From Alkalitalea saponilacus (lineage in GTDB: Bacteria > Bacteroidota > Bacteroidia > Bacteroidales > Marinilabiliaceae): a DNA stretch of 64,000 bases. The translations under genes were made by a program, and so were the position numbers. Positions 15,488-25,572 of this stretch are shown piece by piece. A model generated the notes under the pieces. The model worked only from the letters and a program-made list of their open reading frames with translations. It had not been told where the DNA came from and made no database searches. The stretch spans positions 1 through 64,000 of the forward strand of contig NZ_FUYV01000012.1 of NCBI RefSeq assembly GCF_900168165.1, written 5' to 3'. How positions within the stretch are numbered: the stretch's first letter is position 1; every line of letters begins with the position of its first letter.

Positions 15488-17653
15488 CTAGTTTTGATTA
15501 ATGGATGATGTTAATGAATAGATGGCCGAGAGCTCATTCTTTTCAAGTAAATTTAGTAAAATGGGGATGTTTATCGGGGTTTTTACTGCATCATGAAATC
15601 CCATTGATTTGAGTCTTTCGCGCCGTTTGTAATCCAAATGATCGGTGATGGCAATCATCTGAACTTTGTTTTCAATGGATTTAATTCTTGGCAACAACTC
15701 TTGCCAAAAAGGTAAATGATCCAGATCAATCAGAATAAACCTGATGTTGTTCGATAAAAGCATAGCTTTTATCTCAAGTGCATTTTGTGCCCAAAGGATT
15801 TGATAGTTAAATGGTTTGGAGTCATTACAGAGATCCAGAAATAACTCTTCGGTTGGAGCAATTATCATCACTTTTTTCAGCATGGTTGTTGGGCCGCAGG
15901 AAACCTGCATAAATGGAGATCCCTGGGGATAAAGCAAATCGGGAATAACAAATCTGAATTCGGAGCCTTTGCCTGGTTCAGAAATTACCCATTGATGACC
16001 GCCCATGAATTGGATAAGCCTGGAAGCTATGGATAAACCAATTCCCATACCACTATATTCTCTTGAGTTCCCATCGTTACCCTGACGAAAATTTTCAAAA
16101 ATCTGTCTGTGTTTGCCCTCTGGGATGCCAAGTCCACTATCGCGAACATAAAACTCATACAACTGGGGAGCTTTGATTTTTACTCCAACTTCAATTACCC
16201 CTTCATCTGTATACTTGAGACTATTTGACATAAGTATTTCCAGAATTTGTTTTAATCGGTGACGATCGCTTGCTATGCTGTTTTTTATCAGATCACGGGG
16301 CAAATCAAAAAATAGCTTTAGCTTATCGTTGTTTTTAAGAATATCATGCGCAAAGTCGTGCAGATGGTGAAACAAAATTTCAAGATTGCAGATGTCGGTT
16401 TTAAGGTGTATCAGACCGGCTTCAATTTTTGCGAAGTCGATCATGCTATTGATTTGGTTTAATAGTTCTTTCCCACTCTGTCTGATCAGTTGAATGAACT
16501 CTTTACGTTCATTCTCATTGATTTCAGGTTCCGCTAACAGTTCTGCGAAGCCCATTATTGAGTTCAAGGGAGTGCGCACTTCGTGTGATAAATTTGACAA
16601 GAATGATGATTTTAACCGGTCACTCTCATCTGCTTTTATTTTATACTCGTCAAGCTCCTTTTTCCGTTCAATTTGTTCTGACAAATCTGTAATAATAAAC
16701 AGAAGAGCTTTTTTCCCCATATAATTAATTCTGTTTACATGAATCTCTATTGGTTTTGGAACACCATGTCCCGGATATGCCACACTTTTAAATTTTACCC
16801 CATCGTGTTCAGATAACAACTGATGTTTTTGTGTTATCTCTTTTCTAAAATCGTCTGGCGACAGCTCTGTAATAACCCGCCCAATCATCTCATCCCTAGA
16901 TAGTCCGTGTAGCGAACAGGCAGCATCGTTAACCTCCAGAATTACTCCGCTCTCATCCTCAATAAAAATGGCCTGAGGTGCATTATCCAATATCTCTTTA
17001 ATGATTCCTATTCCCTCGTTTTCTTTCTGGTCAATGAACTCAACCTTTGGAACAGCTTCAAGGGTTATAATCAGGCGGTTGTTTTCATTCTTTTTGGCAT
17101 CAGATATTTGCCAACGTACCTTATATCTTGTTTTGGTGTTAGGACTAAAAAAACCACTGCTTGTTTCTCCGCTTATTGATTTGTTTTCCTCAAGTGTGTA
17201 AGATAAGGCAGTTGAAATATGCCCCGGAAGTATATTAAACAGTAAAAGCCTGATCATATTTGTTGGTGTGGATCCAAATGCCTTGGAAAAATTTTGATTG
17301 ACATATTCAATAATTCCGTCATTTCGGCAAATAGCAGTAGGGGTGGGATGATGGTCAAGGATAGAAAAATTTAATTGATTAAATTGCCCTGAAGGCTCCA
17401 AAGGTGGAGCAGAAACAATACCTGATGGTGTATTTCTTCGCTTCATGTTGTTTCTGAAATTGATGATCAGAAAAACAGCCATTGCCACTCCAAGCACAAT
17501 TAGCGCAATACTTATTGATTGTTTAAGTTGGTTTAAAGATTCGGCAGCCATGGTGTCATTCAGAAACATAACTCCCAATAGCATTTCAAAGTTAAAAAGG
17601 GGGCATTTCAAAATGCTTACCATGCTGTCATATATAAGTATTGATATTCCCAT
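15488..17653 (-). CDS. PAS-domain hybrid-type sensor histidine kinase
   Basis: 721 residues from the longest start; ATG 17569 and ATG 17551 are alternatives that keep the single membrane helix (about 47-66). Two PAS domains follow (about 95-205 and 215-330), then a HisKA domain with the phosphorylated His357 in NLSHEVRTPL, an HATPase domain with the N box (LEILMSNSLKYTDEG), DSGLGIP and GMGIGLSIA, and a C-terminal receiver-like domain from about residue 595. In that domain the central Asp (FILIDLDHLP) and a Lys (AVKTP) remain, but the acidic pair expected after the first strand is replaced by IAPTEE. No response regulator gene is adjacent. The signal is unknown. Confidence 0.88.
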   Translation of the reverse strand: MGISILIYDSMVSILKCPLFNFEMLLGVMFLNDTMAAESLNQLKQSISIALIVLGVAMAVFLIINFRNNMKRRNTPSGIVSAPPLEPSGQFNQLNFSILDHHPTPTAICRNDGIIEYVNQNFSKAFGSTPTNMIRLLLFNILPGHISTALSYTLEENKSISGETSSGFFSPNTKTRYKVRWQISDAKKNENNRLIITLEAVPKVEFIDQKENEGIGIIKEILDNAPQAIFIEDESGVILEVNDAACSLHGLSRDEMIGRVITELSPDDFRKEITQKHQLLSEHDGVKFKSVAYPGHGVPKPIEIHVNRINYMGKKALLFIITDLSEQIERKKELDEYKIKADESDRLKSSFLSNLSHEVRTPLNSIMGFAELLAEPEINENERKEFIQLIRQSGKELLNQINSMIDFAKIEAGLIHLKTDICNLEILFHHLHDFAHDILKNNDKLKLFFDLPRDLIKNSIASDRHRLKQILEILMSNSLKYTDEGVIEVGVKIKAPQLYEFYVRDSGLGIPEGKHRQIFENFRQGNDGNSREYSGMGIGLSIASRLIQFMGGHQWVISEPGKGSEFRFVIPDLLYPQGSPFMQVSCGPTTMLKKVMIIAPTEELFLDLCNDSKPFNYQILWAQNALEIKAMLLSNNIRFILIDLDHLPFWQELLPRIKSIENKVQMIAITDHLDYKRRERLKSMGFHDAVKTPINIPILLNLLEKNELSAIYSLTSSINQN

Positions 17654-18188
17654 ATTTCAATTTTGCAAGTATAAGTATCTAATCTGTTATAAATCAATGA
17701 ATGAATAAAGACCTGATTTTATTATTCGTAAATAGAAACTCCCAAAGAAGCAAATACAACCATTAGTCCTAAATCATTATACCCTTATTGGTCTGCATTT
17801 GTTACTTTGTTTGAAAATAAAACTTTTTGGTTTAATAGCACCATCTATTTTTTTAATGATATATTATATAAACATGGTCGGCATCATGTTTTAATAAACA
17901 TTACTTTATATTAAAAATAGATAATTTTTCGGGTTTGCGAAAGGCTATTTTGACAATTGGCGTCCTTTTTTTTACGTAAGTAAAAGTTTTCAGATGTTTA
18001 CCGGTATATTTTTTATCTTTGCAGCATTAAAATTTTGACGAAAACCCGATTGTTTATGATCATTGGTCGTTGATTGGGAGTAAAACAAAAGGGTAGAAGT
18101 ATGTTTTAAATTCCGTAAAGCGGAATTTGAAATTTCCAATAAAGGTTGAAATATATTGTAAACCAAAATATAAATAAATATTTTTCGA
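17654..18188. other. AT-rich divergent intergenic region
   Basis: 535 bases between the divergent kinase and argS. I find the probable argS promoter at its right end and no gene or RNA. A short minus-strand frame at 17990-18196 has no support. Confidence 0.6.
18014..18021 (+). promoter_or_regulatory. -7 box (TATCTTTG) of argS
   Basis: Exact TAnnTTTG match with a GCAGC start region, 168 bases before the argS start codon. A TTTT/TTTC stretch about 23 bases upstream may act as -33. Confidence 0.55.
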
Positions 18189-19982
18189 ATGAACATAGAA
18201 TCCGGACTTAAACAACTGGCTGTAGAAGCGTTTAAAGAGCTGTATAATACAGAAATTTCAGAAGAATCTATACAGGTGCAACTAACCCGGAAGGATCAGC
18301 ATGGAGATTTTACCATAGTGGTTTTTCCTTTGTTGAGGTACTCAAAAAAAACTCCCGAGGAGACCGGGAAAGACCTTGGTAATTATTTGTGTGAAAAGAT
18401 GAATGAAGTTTCAGCCTTTAACGTTGTTAAAGGCTTTTTGAACATTGTTTTGGCACATGGCTACTGGATTGATGTTCTGAACGGAATAAAAGAAAATGAA
18501 GAATTTGGATTTGTTCCAATAGCGGAGGACTCCCCGCTGATGATGATTGAGTATTCATCACCCAATACCAATAAACCTTTGCATCTTGGGCACATCCGTA
18601 ATAATCTTTTGGGATATTCACTTTCACGGATTGCATCTGCTAACGGTCACAGAGTTGTTAAAACCAACATTGTAAACGACCGGGGGATTCACATCTGTAA
18701 ATCGATGTTGGCCTGGAAAAAGTGGGGAAATGGAGAAACACCTGAATCTTCAGGTAAAAAGGGGGATCATCTTGTTGGAGATTATTACGTCAAATTTGAT
18801 CAGGAATACAAAGCAGAGCAAGCTGCCTTGACAAAAGCCGGTGTGAGTAAAGATGAAGCTGAGAAGCAATCAAAACTGATGGCTGAAGCCCGGGAAATGC
18901 TTCTTAAATGGGAAAAGGGAGATGATGATGTTGTTGGGCTTTGGCAGACAATGAATCAATGGGTATATGAAGGATTTGATGTAACATACAAAAACCTTGG
19001 AGTCGATTTTGACAAAATCTACTATGAAAGCGATACCTATTCTGTGGGGCGGGACATGGTGTTAAAAGGCTTAAAGGATGGCGTTTTCTTTAGAAAAGAT
19101 GACAACAGTGTGTGGGTAGATTTGGAAGATCGGGGTCTGGATCAGAAACTATTACTTAGGAGCGACGGTACATCGGTTTATATGACGCAGGACATTGGAA
19201 CGGCAAAGCTCCGTTTTGATGACTATACCATTGATAAAATGGTATATGTTGTGGGAAATGAGCAAGATTATCATTTCAAGGTTCTCTCCATTGTTTTAGA
19301 TAAGCTGGGCTTTGATTGGGGTAAAGATCTGGTTCATTTCAGTTACGGAATGGTGGAGCTGCCTGAAGGTAAAATGAAATCGCGCGAAGGAACCGTGGTT
19401 GATGCCGATGATTTGATGGAGGAGATGATCAACACCAGCCGTGAAATGTCCAGAGAACTGGGTAAACTTGACGGATATAGTGATGAAGCTGCTGAAGAGG
19501 TGATTCGAATGATTGCTTTGGGGGCACTCAAATACTTCATTCTCAAGGTGGATCCACGTAAAAACATGACTTTTAATCCTAAGGAATCCATTGACTTTAA
19601 TGGCAACACCGGTCCGTTTATACAGTACACTCATGCCCGCATTCGCTCAATATTTCGTAAAGCAGAGGAAAAGGGAATTACATGGAAAGGTAGTGCTCCG
19701 GCTGATGTTGAATTGAGCGAAAAAGAAAACAATCTTGTCCGCACTGTTGCTAATTTCCCAAACGTAGTGATGGAGGCAGGAAAAGCATTCAGCCCGGCGT
19801 TAATATCAAATTACATATATGATTTGGCGAAAGAGTTCAACCAGTTTTACCACGATAGTCCAATTCTGTTTGAAACCGACGAGAGCATTCGGGAAATGAG
19901 ACTAACACTCTGTAAAACTGTGGCCGATGTTCTTAAAAAAGGGATGTGGCTTTTGGGAGCCGGAGTTCCCGACAGAATGTAA
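18189..19982 (+). CDS. argS: Arginine--tRNA ligase
   Basis: 597 residues, normal class I ArgRS length. It has the N-terminal Add1 tRNA-binding domain (about 1-110), the HIGH-type motif HLGHIRNN at 132-139 preceded by SSPNTNKP, the KMSK-type motif KMKSREGTVV near 395 and the alpha-helical anticodon-binding domain at the C-terminus, ending in DRM. It charges tRNA-Arg with arginine in the cytoplasm. Long leader (about 165 bases) from the predicted promoter. The convergent next gene ends only 12 bases away. Confidence 0.97.
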   Translation: MNIESGLKQLAVEAFKELYNTEISEESIQVQLTRKDQHGDFTIVVFPLLRYSKKTPEETGKDLGNYLCEKMNEVSAFNVVKGFLNIVLAHGYWIDVLNGIKENEEFGFVPIAEDSPLMMIEYSSPNTNKPLHLGHIRNNLLGYSLSRIASANGHRVVKTNIVNDRGIHICKSMLAWKKWGNGETPESSGKKGDHLVGDYYVKFDQEYKAEQAALTKAGVSKDEAEKQSKLMAEAREMLLKWEKGDDDVVGLWQTMNQWVYEGFDVTYKNLGVDFDKIYYESDTYSVGRDMVLKGLKDGVFFRKDDNSVWVDLEDRGLDQKLLLRSDGTSVYMTQDIGTAKLRFDDYTIDKMVYVVGNEQDYHFKVLSIVLDKLGFDWGKDLVHFSYGMVELPEGKMKSREGTVVDADDLMEEMINTSREMSRELGKLDGYSDEAAEEVIRMIALGALKYFILKVDPRKNMTFNPKESIDFNGNTGPFIQYTHARIRSIFRKAEEKGITWKGSAPADVELSEKENNLVRTVANFPNVVMEAGKAFSPALISNYIYDLAKEFNQFYHDSPILFETDESIREMRLTLCKTVADVLKKGMWLLGAGVPDRM

Positions 19983-19994
19983 AAAATTTTCAGT

Positions 19995-20477
19995 TTATTG
20001 CTTGTTGGTCAAGGCAACAAGCAATGAACTGAAACTTTTCAATACTGCTTTGCTGTTCTGTTTGGCTAAAATTTCTTCTATTTTTTCTTCTTTCTCAAAC
20101 TGCGGAACGTCAGACTTAATAATGGCTTCAATTTGATCTGGAGTTTCTGACGATAGGAACTTTTTAAGAATTTCTCCTGTTTGAAGCGTTTGGTTGGTTG
20201 ATTTTTGTTTTAAATCCATGATACATATCTCCAGTAATTCTGCACAGGAGGATTTTACCGGATCTCCGCTTCCGGCTGTGTCGCGCAGCGACCAGCTGCT
20301 GTATTCGTAATCGGTTTTAAACAGTTGTTTGTAGTAAGCGCTCTCTTCTCCAAAAGCATTCTTTAAAACGAGCAGAGTACCCTTTTTCCAGGCTGCCCAG
20401 TCAAATGAGCGATTCCATAATTTCTCCAGCCGGTCTTCCAGCATTGGTATATATGATGAATTAATTTCTGATGACAT
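19995..20477 (-). CDS. Hypothetical helical protein
   Basis: 160 residues, predicted mostly helical, no signal peptide or membrane segment. It contains one Trp-rich region (LWNRSFDWAAWKKG, near 20-33) and a C-terminal half of charged helices (EILKKFLSSETPDQIEAIIK). I do not recognise the family. It lies downstream of the ornithine aminotransferase gene on the same strand (about 120 bases in between runs the other way round: this gene starts at 20477 and the aminotransferase ends at 20599), so it may be cotranscribed after it. Confidence 0.65.
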   Translation of the reverse strand: MSSEINSSYIPMLEDRLEKLWNRSFDWAAWKKGTLLVLKNAFGEESAYYKQLFKTDYEYSSWSLRDTAGSGDPVKSSCAELLEICIMDLKQKSTNQTLQTGEILKKFLSSETPDQIEAIIKSDVPQFEKEEKIEEILAKQNSKAVLKSFSSLLVALTNKQ

Positions 20478-20598
20478 ATTAAATGTTTTTTATTTTCTAT
20501 CTAAAAATAGAAAATATCTTTGTCTTCGTCCATTAAATGGAAATAATTATTCCGGATTAAAAATTGAAAATCAGAAATTAGTTCGATTTATAAGTGCT

Positions 20599-21825
20599 TT
20601 ATTTTATGTCGTTAAATGCTGTTTCAATTCTTTCAATGGCATCAATCAATTGAACTTCATTAATGATCAGGGGTGGTGTAAACCTGATGATGTTTCCATG
20701 GGTGGGTTTGGCAATTACTCCGTGGTTTTTCATTGAAATGCATAGATTCCAAGCAGTCTCGGCTGAACTTTCTGCGTGAATTGTGACGGCATTGAGCAGA
20801 CCTTTTCCACGGACTTCTTTTATTAATGGGGAGTTCATGGCTCTGATACGTTTACGGAACAGTTTGCCCATTCGGAACGCATTGTCGGCCAGTTGTTCGT
20901 CAAACAGAATATTAACAGCCTCCATTGAGATGACAGCTGCCAATGGGTTTCCACCGTAGGTGGAACCATGTTCTCCTGCTTTTATGGTCAGCATGATTTC
21001 ATTATTGGCAAGAACACAAGATACTGGATACATACCTCCGGACAGAGCCTTTCCCAATACCAAAATATCAGGTTTTACATCTTCATAATCCACAGCCAGC
21101 CATTTGCCGGTTCTACCAAGTCCGGTCTGAATTTCATCGGCAATAAACAACACGCTGTATTGTTCACAAAGCTCCTTTGCTGCCTTTAAGTATCCATCTG
21201 ATGGAACAAACACCCCTGCTTCTGCCTGTATGGGCTCGGTCAGAAATGCAGCAACGTTGGGCTGACTTAAAGCCTGTTCCAAAGCAGGAACATCATCGTA
21301 TGGGATATTGATGAATCCGGGGGTAAAAGGACCATAGTCGTTATATGAATCCGGATCGGATGACATGGATATGATGGAAATGGTTCGGCCATGAAAGTTC
21401 CCGTTGCAAACCACAATTTTCGCCTCTTCCCGGGCAATTCCTTTGATTTTGTATGCCCATTTTCTAGCCAGTTTAAGAGCCGTTTCAACAGCTTCGGCGC
21501 CACTGTTCATCGGGAGCATGCGGTCGTAACCAAAGACTTCTGTCATCATTTTTGACCATTTCCCTAGTTGATTATTGTAAAAAGCCCGGGAGGTAAGAGC
21601 CAATTTTGCAGATTGTTCATTAAGTACTTTGACCAATCTGGGATGACAATGCCCCTGGTTTACTGCGGAGTATGCAGCCAGAAAGTCATAATATCGTTTC
21701 CCTTCTACATCCCATACAAAAACACCCTCGCCCTTTTCCAGAACAACTGGCAGTGGATGGTAGTTTTTAGCTCCATATTGATCCTCAAGATCAATAAAAT
21801 ATTGAGAGTTGAGTTCCTTTGACAT
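20599..21825 (-). CDS. rocD: Ornithine--oxo-acid aminotransferase
   Basis: 408 residues, a class III PLP aminotransferase. It shows NYHPLPVVLEKGEGVFVWD at the start, AYSAVNQGHCHPRL, the PLP phosphate region MNSGAEAVETALKLARKW, the cofactor Asp in FIADEIQTGLGRTGK and the Schiff-base Lys in LGKALSGGMYPVS. Those are diagnostic of ornithine aminotransferase rather than acetylornithine or GABA aminotransferase. It converts ornithine and 2-oxoglutarate to glutamate semialdehyde and glutamate, linking arginine breakdown and proline formation. Cytoplasmic. Being next to argS may be only coincidental. Confidence 0.93.
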   Translation of the reverse strand: MSKELNSQYFIDLEDQYGAKNYHPLPVVLEKGEGVFVWDVEGKRYYDFLAAYSAVNQGHCHPRLVKVLNEQSAKLALTSRAFYNNQLGKWSKMMTEVFGYDRMLPMNSGAEAVETALKLARKWAYKIKGIAREEAKIVVCNGNFHGRTISIISMSSDPDSYNDYGPFTPGFINIPYDDVPALEQALSQPNVAAFLTEPIQAEAGVFVPSDGYLKAAKELCEQYSVLFIADEIQTGLGRTGKWLAVDYEDVKPDILVLGKALSGGMYPVSCVLANNEIMLTIKAGEHGSTYGGNPLAAVISMEAVNILFDEQLADNAFRMGKLFRKRIRAMNSPLIKEVRGKGLLNAVTIHAESSAETAWNLCISMKNHGVIAKPTHGNIIRFTPPLIINEVQLIDAIERIETAFNDIK

Positions 21826-21924
21826 GACTGGCAGGTTTTGTGGTTACACAGCTATAAATTACAACCAAAAACCATAAAATTCCAGTATGTTATGTATGAG
21901 TTTTGTCATGGATGGGGTGGGATG

Positions 21925-24372
21925 CTAAAACGTTGCTGTCAGTTTAAGATTTATTCTTCTTGATGTTAGATAGTTTGGAACCGCATATTGGCGATTGTTG
22001 ATATCGGTAACCCAATAGTGAGAAATTGTATTATCAATATTTGGCAGATTAAATATTTCTATGCCCAGCCACATGTTTTTTAAATTAAGTGTATTGTTTT
22101 GCATCAATCTTGACTGGAGCAAATCATACGAAAATCCTATGTCCAGTCTTCGGTAGGAGGGAAGGCGGTGAACAGCCATATATCTTGGTGAGCGAGGAGG
22201 TCCAAATGGGAGACCTGTTCCGAAGAAAAAGCTGAGATGAGCCTTGAAATCCGGATTATTGGGCAAGTGATCCTGGATAAACATGGAAAAATTTAATCTC
22301 TGATCCGACGGACGTGGAATATAACCGGGTTCACCGGGTGTGGCAGGATTAATCCATCTGTCGTTAAGTAAATCTTCTTCAGTTTTCATGAGCGAAAGAG
22401 TCGCCCAGGATTCTTCACCCGGCACCAACTCACCATTTATTTTGAAGTCGATTCCAACGGCATACCCTTTGGCCTCATTTTCTCCACTGTAAATAATCCT
22501 TACATTGTCAACCTGATATGGAATCAGGTTTTTCATATGTTTGTAGTATAGTTCTGTGGTGAATTTAAATGGTCTTTCCATTTTATGGAAATAGTAATCA
22601 AAGCCGGAGACGACATGAATTGATTTTTGAGCTTTGATGTCTTTATTGAGAGTCCCGTCAGGCCGTCTCATCTCTTTAAAAAATGGCGGTTGATAATAGA
22701 ATCCGCCTGATAAACGGTATCTGTGGTTAGAGTTTCGGCTTGGTAGGAAATTAAGCAAAACTCGGGGACTTATGATATATTCATCGTTAAAGGAGTAATA
22801 GCTGGCTCTTATACCGGCATCTACCATAAGAAAACCGGAGCCAATTGCCAATGAGGATTGATTTTTCAGGAACCCGGAAACCCTGTTGGCCACTATGTCG
22901 TGGTTTGCATTTTTTGTATAGGCCAGTTCGAGAATATCTCCACGATAAGGGATGGAATACCCGGCAGAATCAATTAGTTCCCACTCGTTTACTCTGTCGC
23001 GAAAAGATTCCTGTCGTACCTGAATTCCCCAACTTGTGATGCTACCCGTGGAACTATGATTTCCTTCAAGGTTGGCTGATATAACATTGGCAAAAAGATC
23101 GTTTCGGGCATGTTGCAGGTATTCACCAACACCAATTTGAGTACCTTCATCATCAGCGTCAAAAGGATTATCAATTTCCTGAAGCCAATATGCTCCAGCA
23201 ATGTCGTAAGTTTCTTCTTCGAAGGTTCTGAAACCTGTAAATGTGAGTTTGTATTGCTGTCTGTCTGATACATTAAATATGGTGCTTAATGCACCATATC
23301 CTGTTTCAAAACGGTTTTCTTCTTTCCCAGCAAAGTAAATTCTTAAGCGTTTTACATCAGAAATGGTTCCAAATGTGGTTTCTCTGGTTTGAGGTATAAA
23401 CTCATAAGTGTTTAGTGAATAGTATCCCAAAACTTCAAAAGAGAGCCTGGGGGTTGCTTCATAGGTTAGAAAGGCTTGAGCATCGGTAAAGTTGGGTTTG
23501 TAATCGCCTTTTTCATCCAATGTGCCTAACAGATAACGGTTGGTTTTGTATCTCACACCGGTTATCCATGATACTTTTTGATTAAAAGCGGCACCCTCTA
23601 AGTGCGCGTTTGCTCCAAGCATTCCGGCTGAAACACTTCCTGCTGTTTCCGTTGGTCGTTTATACCTGATGTCGAGAACGGAACTCATTTTATCGCCATA
23701 AGAAGCGCTAAATCCTCCTGCTGAAAATTCCACCGACTCAACCAGATCGGGGTTCACAAAACTCAATCCTTCCTGCTGGCCGCTGTGCATCAAAAAAGGA
23801 CGGTGAACCTCCTGCCCGTTAACATATACAAGGTTTTCATCAAAATTCCCACCTCTAACCCTATATTGACTACTCAATTCGTTGTTGGAGGCGACACCCA
23901 TCTGAGAACGAACCAAACCTTCGATTGAGGCACCCGCAGCTGATGGCAGCATTCTCACATGAATGGGTTCGATGCGTTGACTGTGATAGCCTGAGAGTCT
24001 GTTGGCAGTCACTTCAATCTGTTGAAGCATTTGGCGGTCTTCTTCAAGAGTTATCCTGATTGGGTCAGATGGGAGAGACGCCAAATTGATGGTTTTACTT
24101 TGAAAACCGATGGCAGAAATGGATATTTCAAGAGGGAAAGAAGGAGTTGTACTGATGGTAAATCGGCCGTTAACATCTGTTACAGCTCCGGCATTGGTTG
24201 ATACAATGCGTATGTGTGCATTGATTATTGGTTCTTCATTTTGGTCGGCTACGTGACCGGATAATTCAACAGGTGAAACCGTTTGTGCAGTAATCGGGCT
24301 CGCCAGGGTTATCAATATAAAGATAATTGTGAATATAATCAGACAGAATCCTTTGCGTCTCATTCTTAGCAT
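21925..24372 (-). CDS. TonB-dependent receptor with N-terminal carboxypeptidase-regulatory-like domain
   Basis: 815 residues. Signal peptide (about 1-29, ending ITAQ), then a carboxypeptidase-regulatory-like domain (LSGHVADQNEEPIINAHIRI, about 37-115), a plug domain with a VRGGNFDENLVYVNGQEV segment (about 165-190) and VEFSAGGFSASYGDKMSSVLD, and a beta-barrel ending in an aromatic residue (LKLTATF). It is an outer-membrane transporter energised by TonB. No SusD partner, sigma/anti-sigma pair or binding lipoprotein lies beside it, so it is not a SusC pair and the ligand (siderophore, cofactor, peptide or other) is unknown. Apparently single-gene. Confidence 0.9.
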   Translation of the reverse strand: MLRMRRKGFCLIIFTIIFILITLASPITAQTVSPVELSGHVADQNEEPIINAHIRIVSTNAGAVTDVNGRFTISTTPSFPLEISISAIGFQSKTINLASLPSDPIRITLEEDRQMLQQIEVTANRLSGYHSQRIEPIHVRMLPSAAGASIEGLVRSQMGVASNNELSSQYRVRGGNFDENLVYVNGQEVHRPFLMHSGQQEGLSFVNPDLVESVEFSAGGFSASYGDKMSSVLDIRYKRPTETAGSVSAGMLGANAHLEGAAFNQKVSWITGVRYKTNRYLLGTLDEKGDYKPNFTDAQAFLTYEATPRLSFEVLGYYSLNTYEFIPQTRETTFGTISDVKRLRIYFAGKEENRFETGYGALSTIFNVSDRQQYKLTFTGFRTFEEETYDIAGAYWLQEIDNPFDADDEGTQIGVGEYLQHARNDLFANVISANLEGNHSSTGSITSWGIQVRQESFRDRVNEWELIDSAGYSIPYRGDILELAYTKNANHDIVANRVSGFLKNQSSLAIGSGFLMVDAGIRASYYSFNDEYIISPRVLLNFLPSRNSNHRYRLSGGFYYQPPFFKEMRRPDGTLNKDIKAQKSIHVVSGFDYYFHKMERPFKFTTELYYKHMKNLIPYQVDNVRIIYSGENEAKGYAVGIDFKINGELVPGEESWATLSLMKTEEDLLNDRWINPATPGEPGYIPRPSDQRLNFSMFIQDHLPNNPDFKAHLSFFFGTGLPFGPPRSPRYMAVHRLPSYRRLDIGFSYDLLQSRLMQNNTLNLKNMWLGIEIFNLPNIDNTISHYWVTDINNRQYAVPNYLTSRRINLKLTATF

Positions 24373-24497
24373 TAACGTTTATGTTATCCACAAAGTTAAA
24401 CGAAAAAAGTGGTTTTTTGGTATTTGATTCATGACATAAGATTGTTTGCGGAAATTTGTATATTTGATGATTGTCGGTTAAATCCAAACCTAAAGAT

Positions 24498-25502
24498 ATG
24501 AAGCACATTGTTTTGATGCCCATAAAGCTACCCCTCAACGGGTTTCGTGATCTTTCTTCTGATTTCGAACTACTTATACCGGATTCCTCCAATTCTTTCA
24601 ATGAAGAATTGGACAATTATCTTCCTATAGCCGACGCATTGGTATCGGTTTTTGGAAATAAAGTCACTGAGGAGATGATGAGTAAAGCTCCTAAATTAAA
24701 ACTAATTGCCAATTATGGAGTTGGTTATGATAATGTTGATGTGGATTACGCCACATCTCAAGGCATTGTTGTTACCAACACTCCCAGTCCGGTAACTGAA
24801 CCAACTGCTGAACTGGCTATGTTGTTAATGCTTGCATTGGCAAGAAATATTATAGGACTTCATAATGGAATCCTGGAGAATTCCTTACCGGAATGGAATG
24901 TCAGAAATAATTTGAGCACCACTTTATATAATAAAACGCTGGGAATTATCGGGATGGGTGCCATTGGCCAGGCTTTAGCACGCAGAGCTAAAGCTTTCGG
25001 AATGAAAATTATTTATCATAACCGAGCGTGTCTGGATTCTGCCATCGAAGAAAAATATGAGGCGACCTATGTATCAAAAACAGAACTCTTGCAGAAATCA
25101 GATTATGTTTCCATCCATGTTCCTTTTTCACAAGAGACTTATCATCTCATAGGAAAGGAAGAGTTAAAACTGATGAAAAATTCTGCTTTTCTCATCAATA
25201 CCTCAAGAGGTAAGGTGATTCATGAAAAAGTGTTGATTAAAGCGTTGAAAAACAGGGAAATTGCCGGAGCCGGTTTGGATGTGTTTAGCAATGAACCGAT
25301 TGTGCCCGATGAATTAAAAAACTCGCCTTATGTTGTTCTTACGCCACATGTTGGAAGCGGAACCCATGAAGCTCGCGCTGAAATGAGTCAGTTTGTAGCT
25401 GATGTGATTTCTAATTTTTTCAATGGCCATGAAAACGACCTGCCAATTGTAAATCCCGAAGCTTTAAAAAGTGATGCTTTTTTAAAACGGATGAAGGATT
25501 GA
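24498..25502 (+). CDS. D-isomer specific 2-hydroxyacid dehydrogenase
   Basis: 334 residues from ATG 24498. A TTG nine codons earlier (24471) extends the frame, but ATG is more likely. The Rossmann NAD-binding motif GIIGMGAIGQALARRAKAFG lies near 151-170. The catalytic Arg is in NTSRGKV, the Glu in GAGLDVFSNEP and the His in LTPHVGSGT, as in glyoxylate/hydroxypyruvate reductases and related enzymes. It should reduce a 2-oxoacid with NAD(P)H in the cytoplasm; the exact substrate (glyoxylate, hydroxypyruvate or gluconate type) cannot be read. Monocistronic, ended by a strong hairpin shared with the convergent hcp gene. Confidence 0.9.
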   Translation: MKHIVLMPIKLPLNGFRDLSSDFELLIPDSSNSFNEELDNYLPIADALVSVFGNKVTEEMMSKAPKLKLIANYGVGYDNVDVDYATSQGIVVTNTPSPVTEPTAELAMLLMLALARNIIGLHNGILENSLPEWNVRNNLSTTLYNKTLGIIGMGAIGQALARRAKAFGMKIIYHNRACLDSAIEEKYEATYVSKTELLQKSDYVSIHVPFSQETYHLIGKEELKLMKNSAFLINTSRGKVIHEKVLIKALKNREIAGAGLDVFSNEPIVPDELKNSPYVVLTPHVGSGTHEARAEMSQFVADVISNFFNGHENDLPIVNPEALKSDAFLKRMKD

Positions 25503-25510
25503 GTTTGCTT

Positions 25511-25556
25511 TTATACCAGAAAGAGCTGCCCGGATAGGCAGCTCTTTCTGGTATAA
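25511..25556. terminator. 20-bp perfect inverted repeat between convergent genes
   Basis: The arms 25511-25530 and 25537-25556 are perfectly complementary (core CCAGAAAGAGCTGCC), with a CGGATA loop. It lies 9 bases after the dehydrogenase and 17 before the end of hcp. A bidirectional terminator is likely, although neither side has a pure T-run. Confidence 0.7.
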
Positions 25557-25572
25557 TCTGGTTGACCTGTAT

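Noticed and set aside
17990-18196. Minus-strand frame of 68 codons overlapping the argS start
   Set aside because: It overlaps the argS promoter and start and has no family resemblance.
21925-24372. SusC-type receptor of a polysaccharide utilisation locus
   Set aside because: No SusD homologue or glycan-degrading gene is next to it; the barrel is shorter than SusC (815 rather than about 1000 residues).
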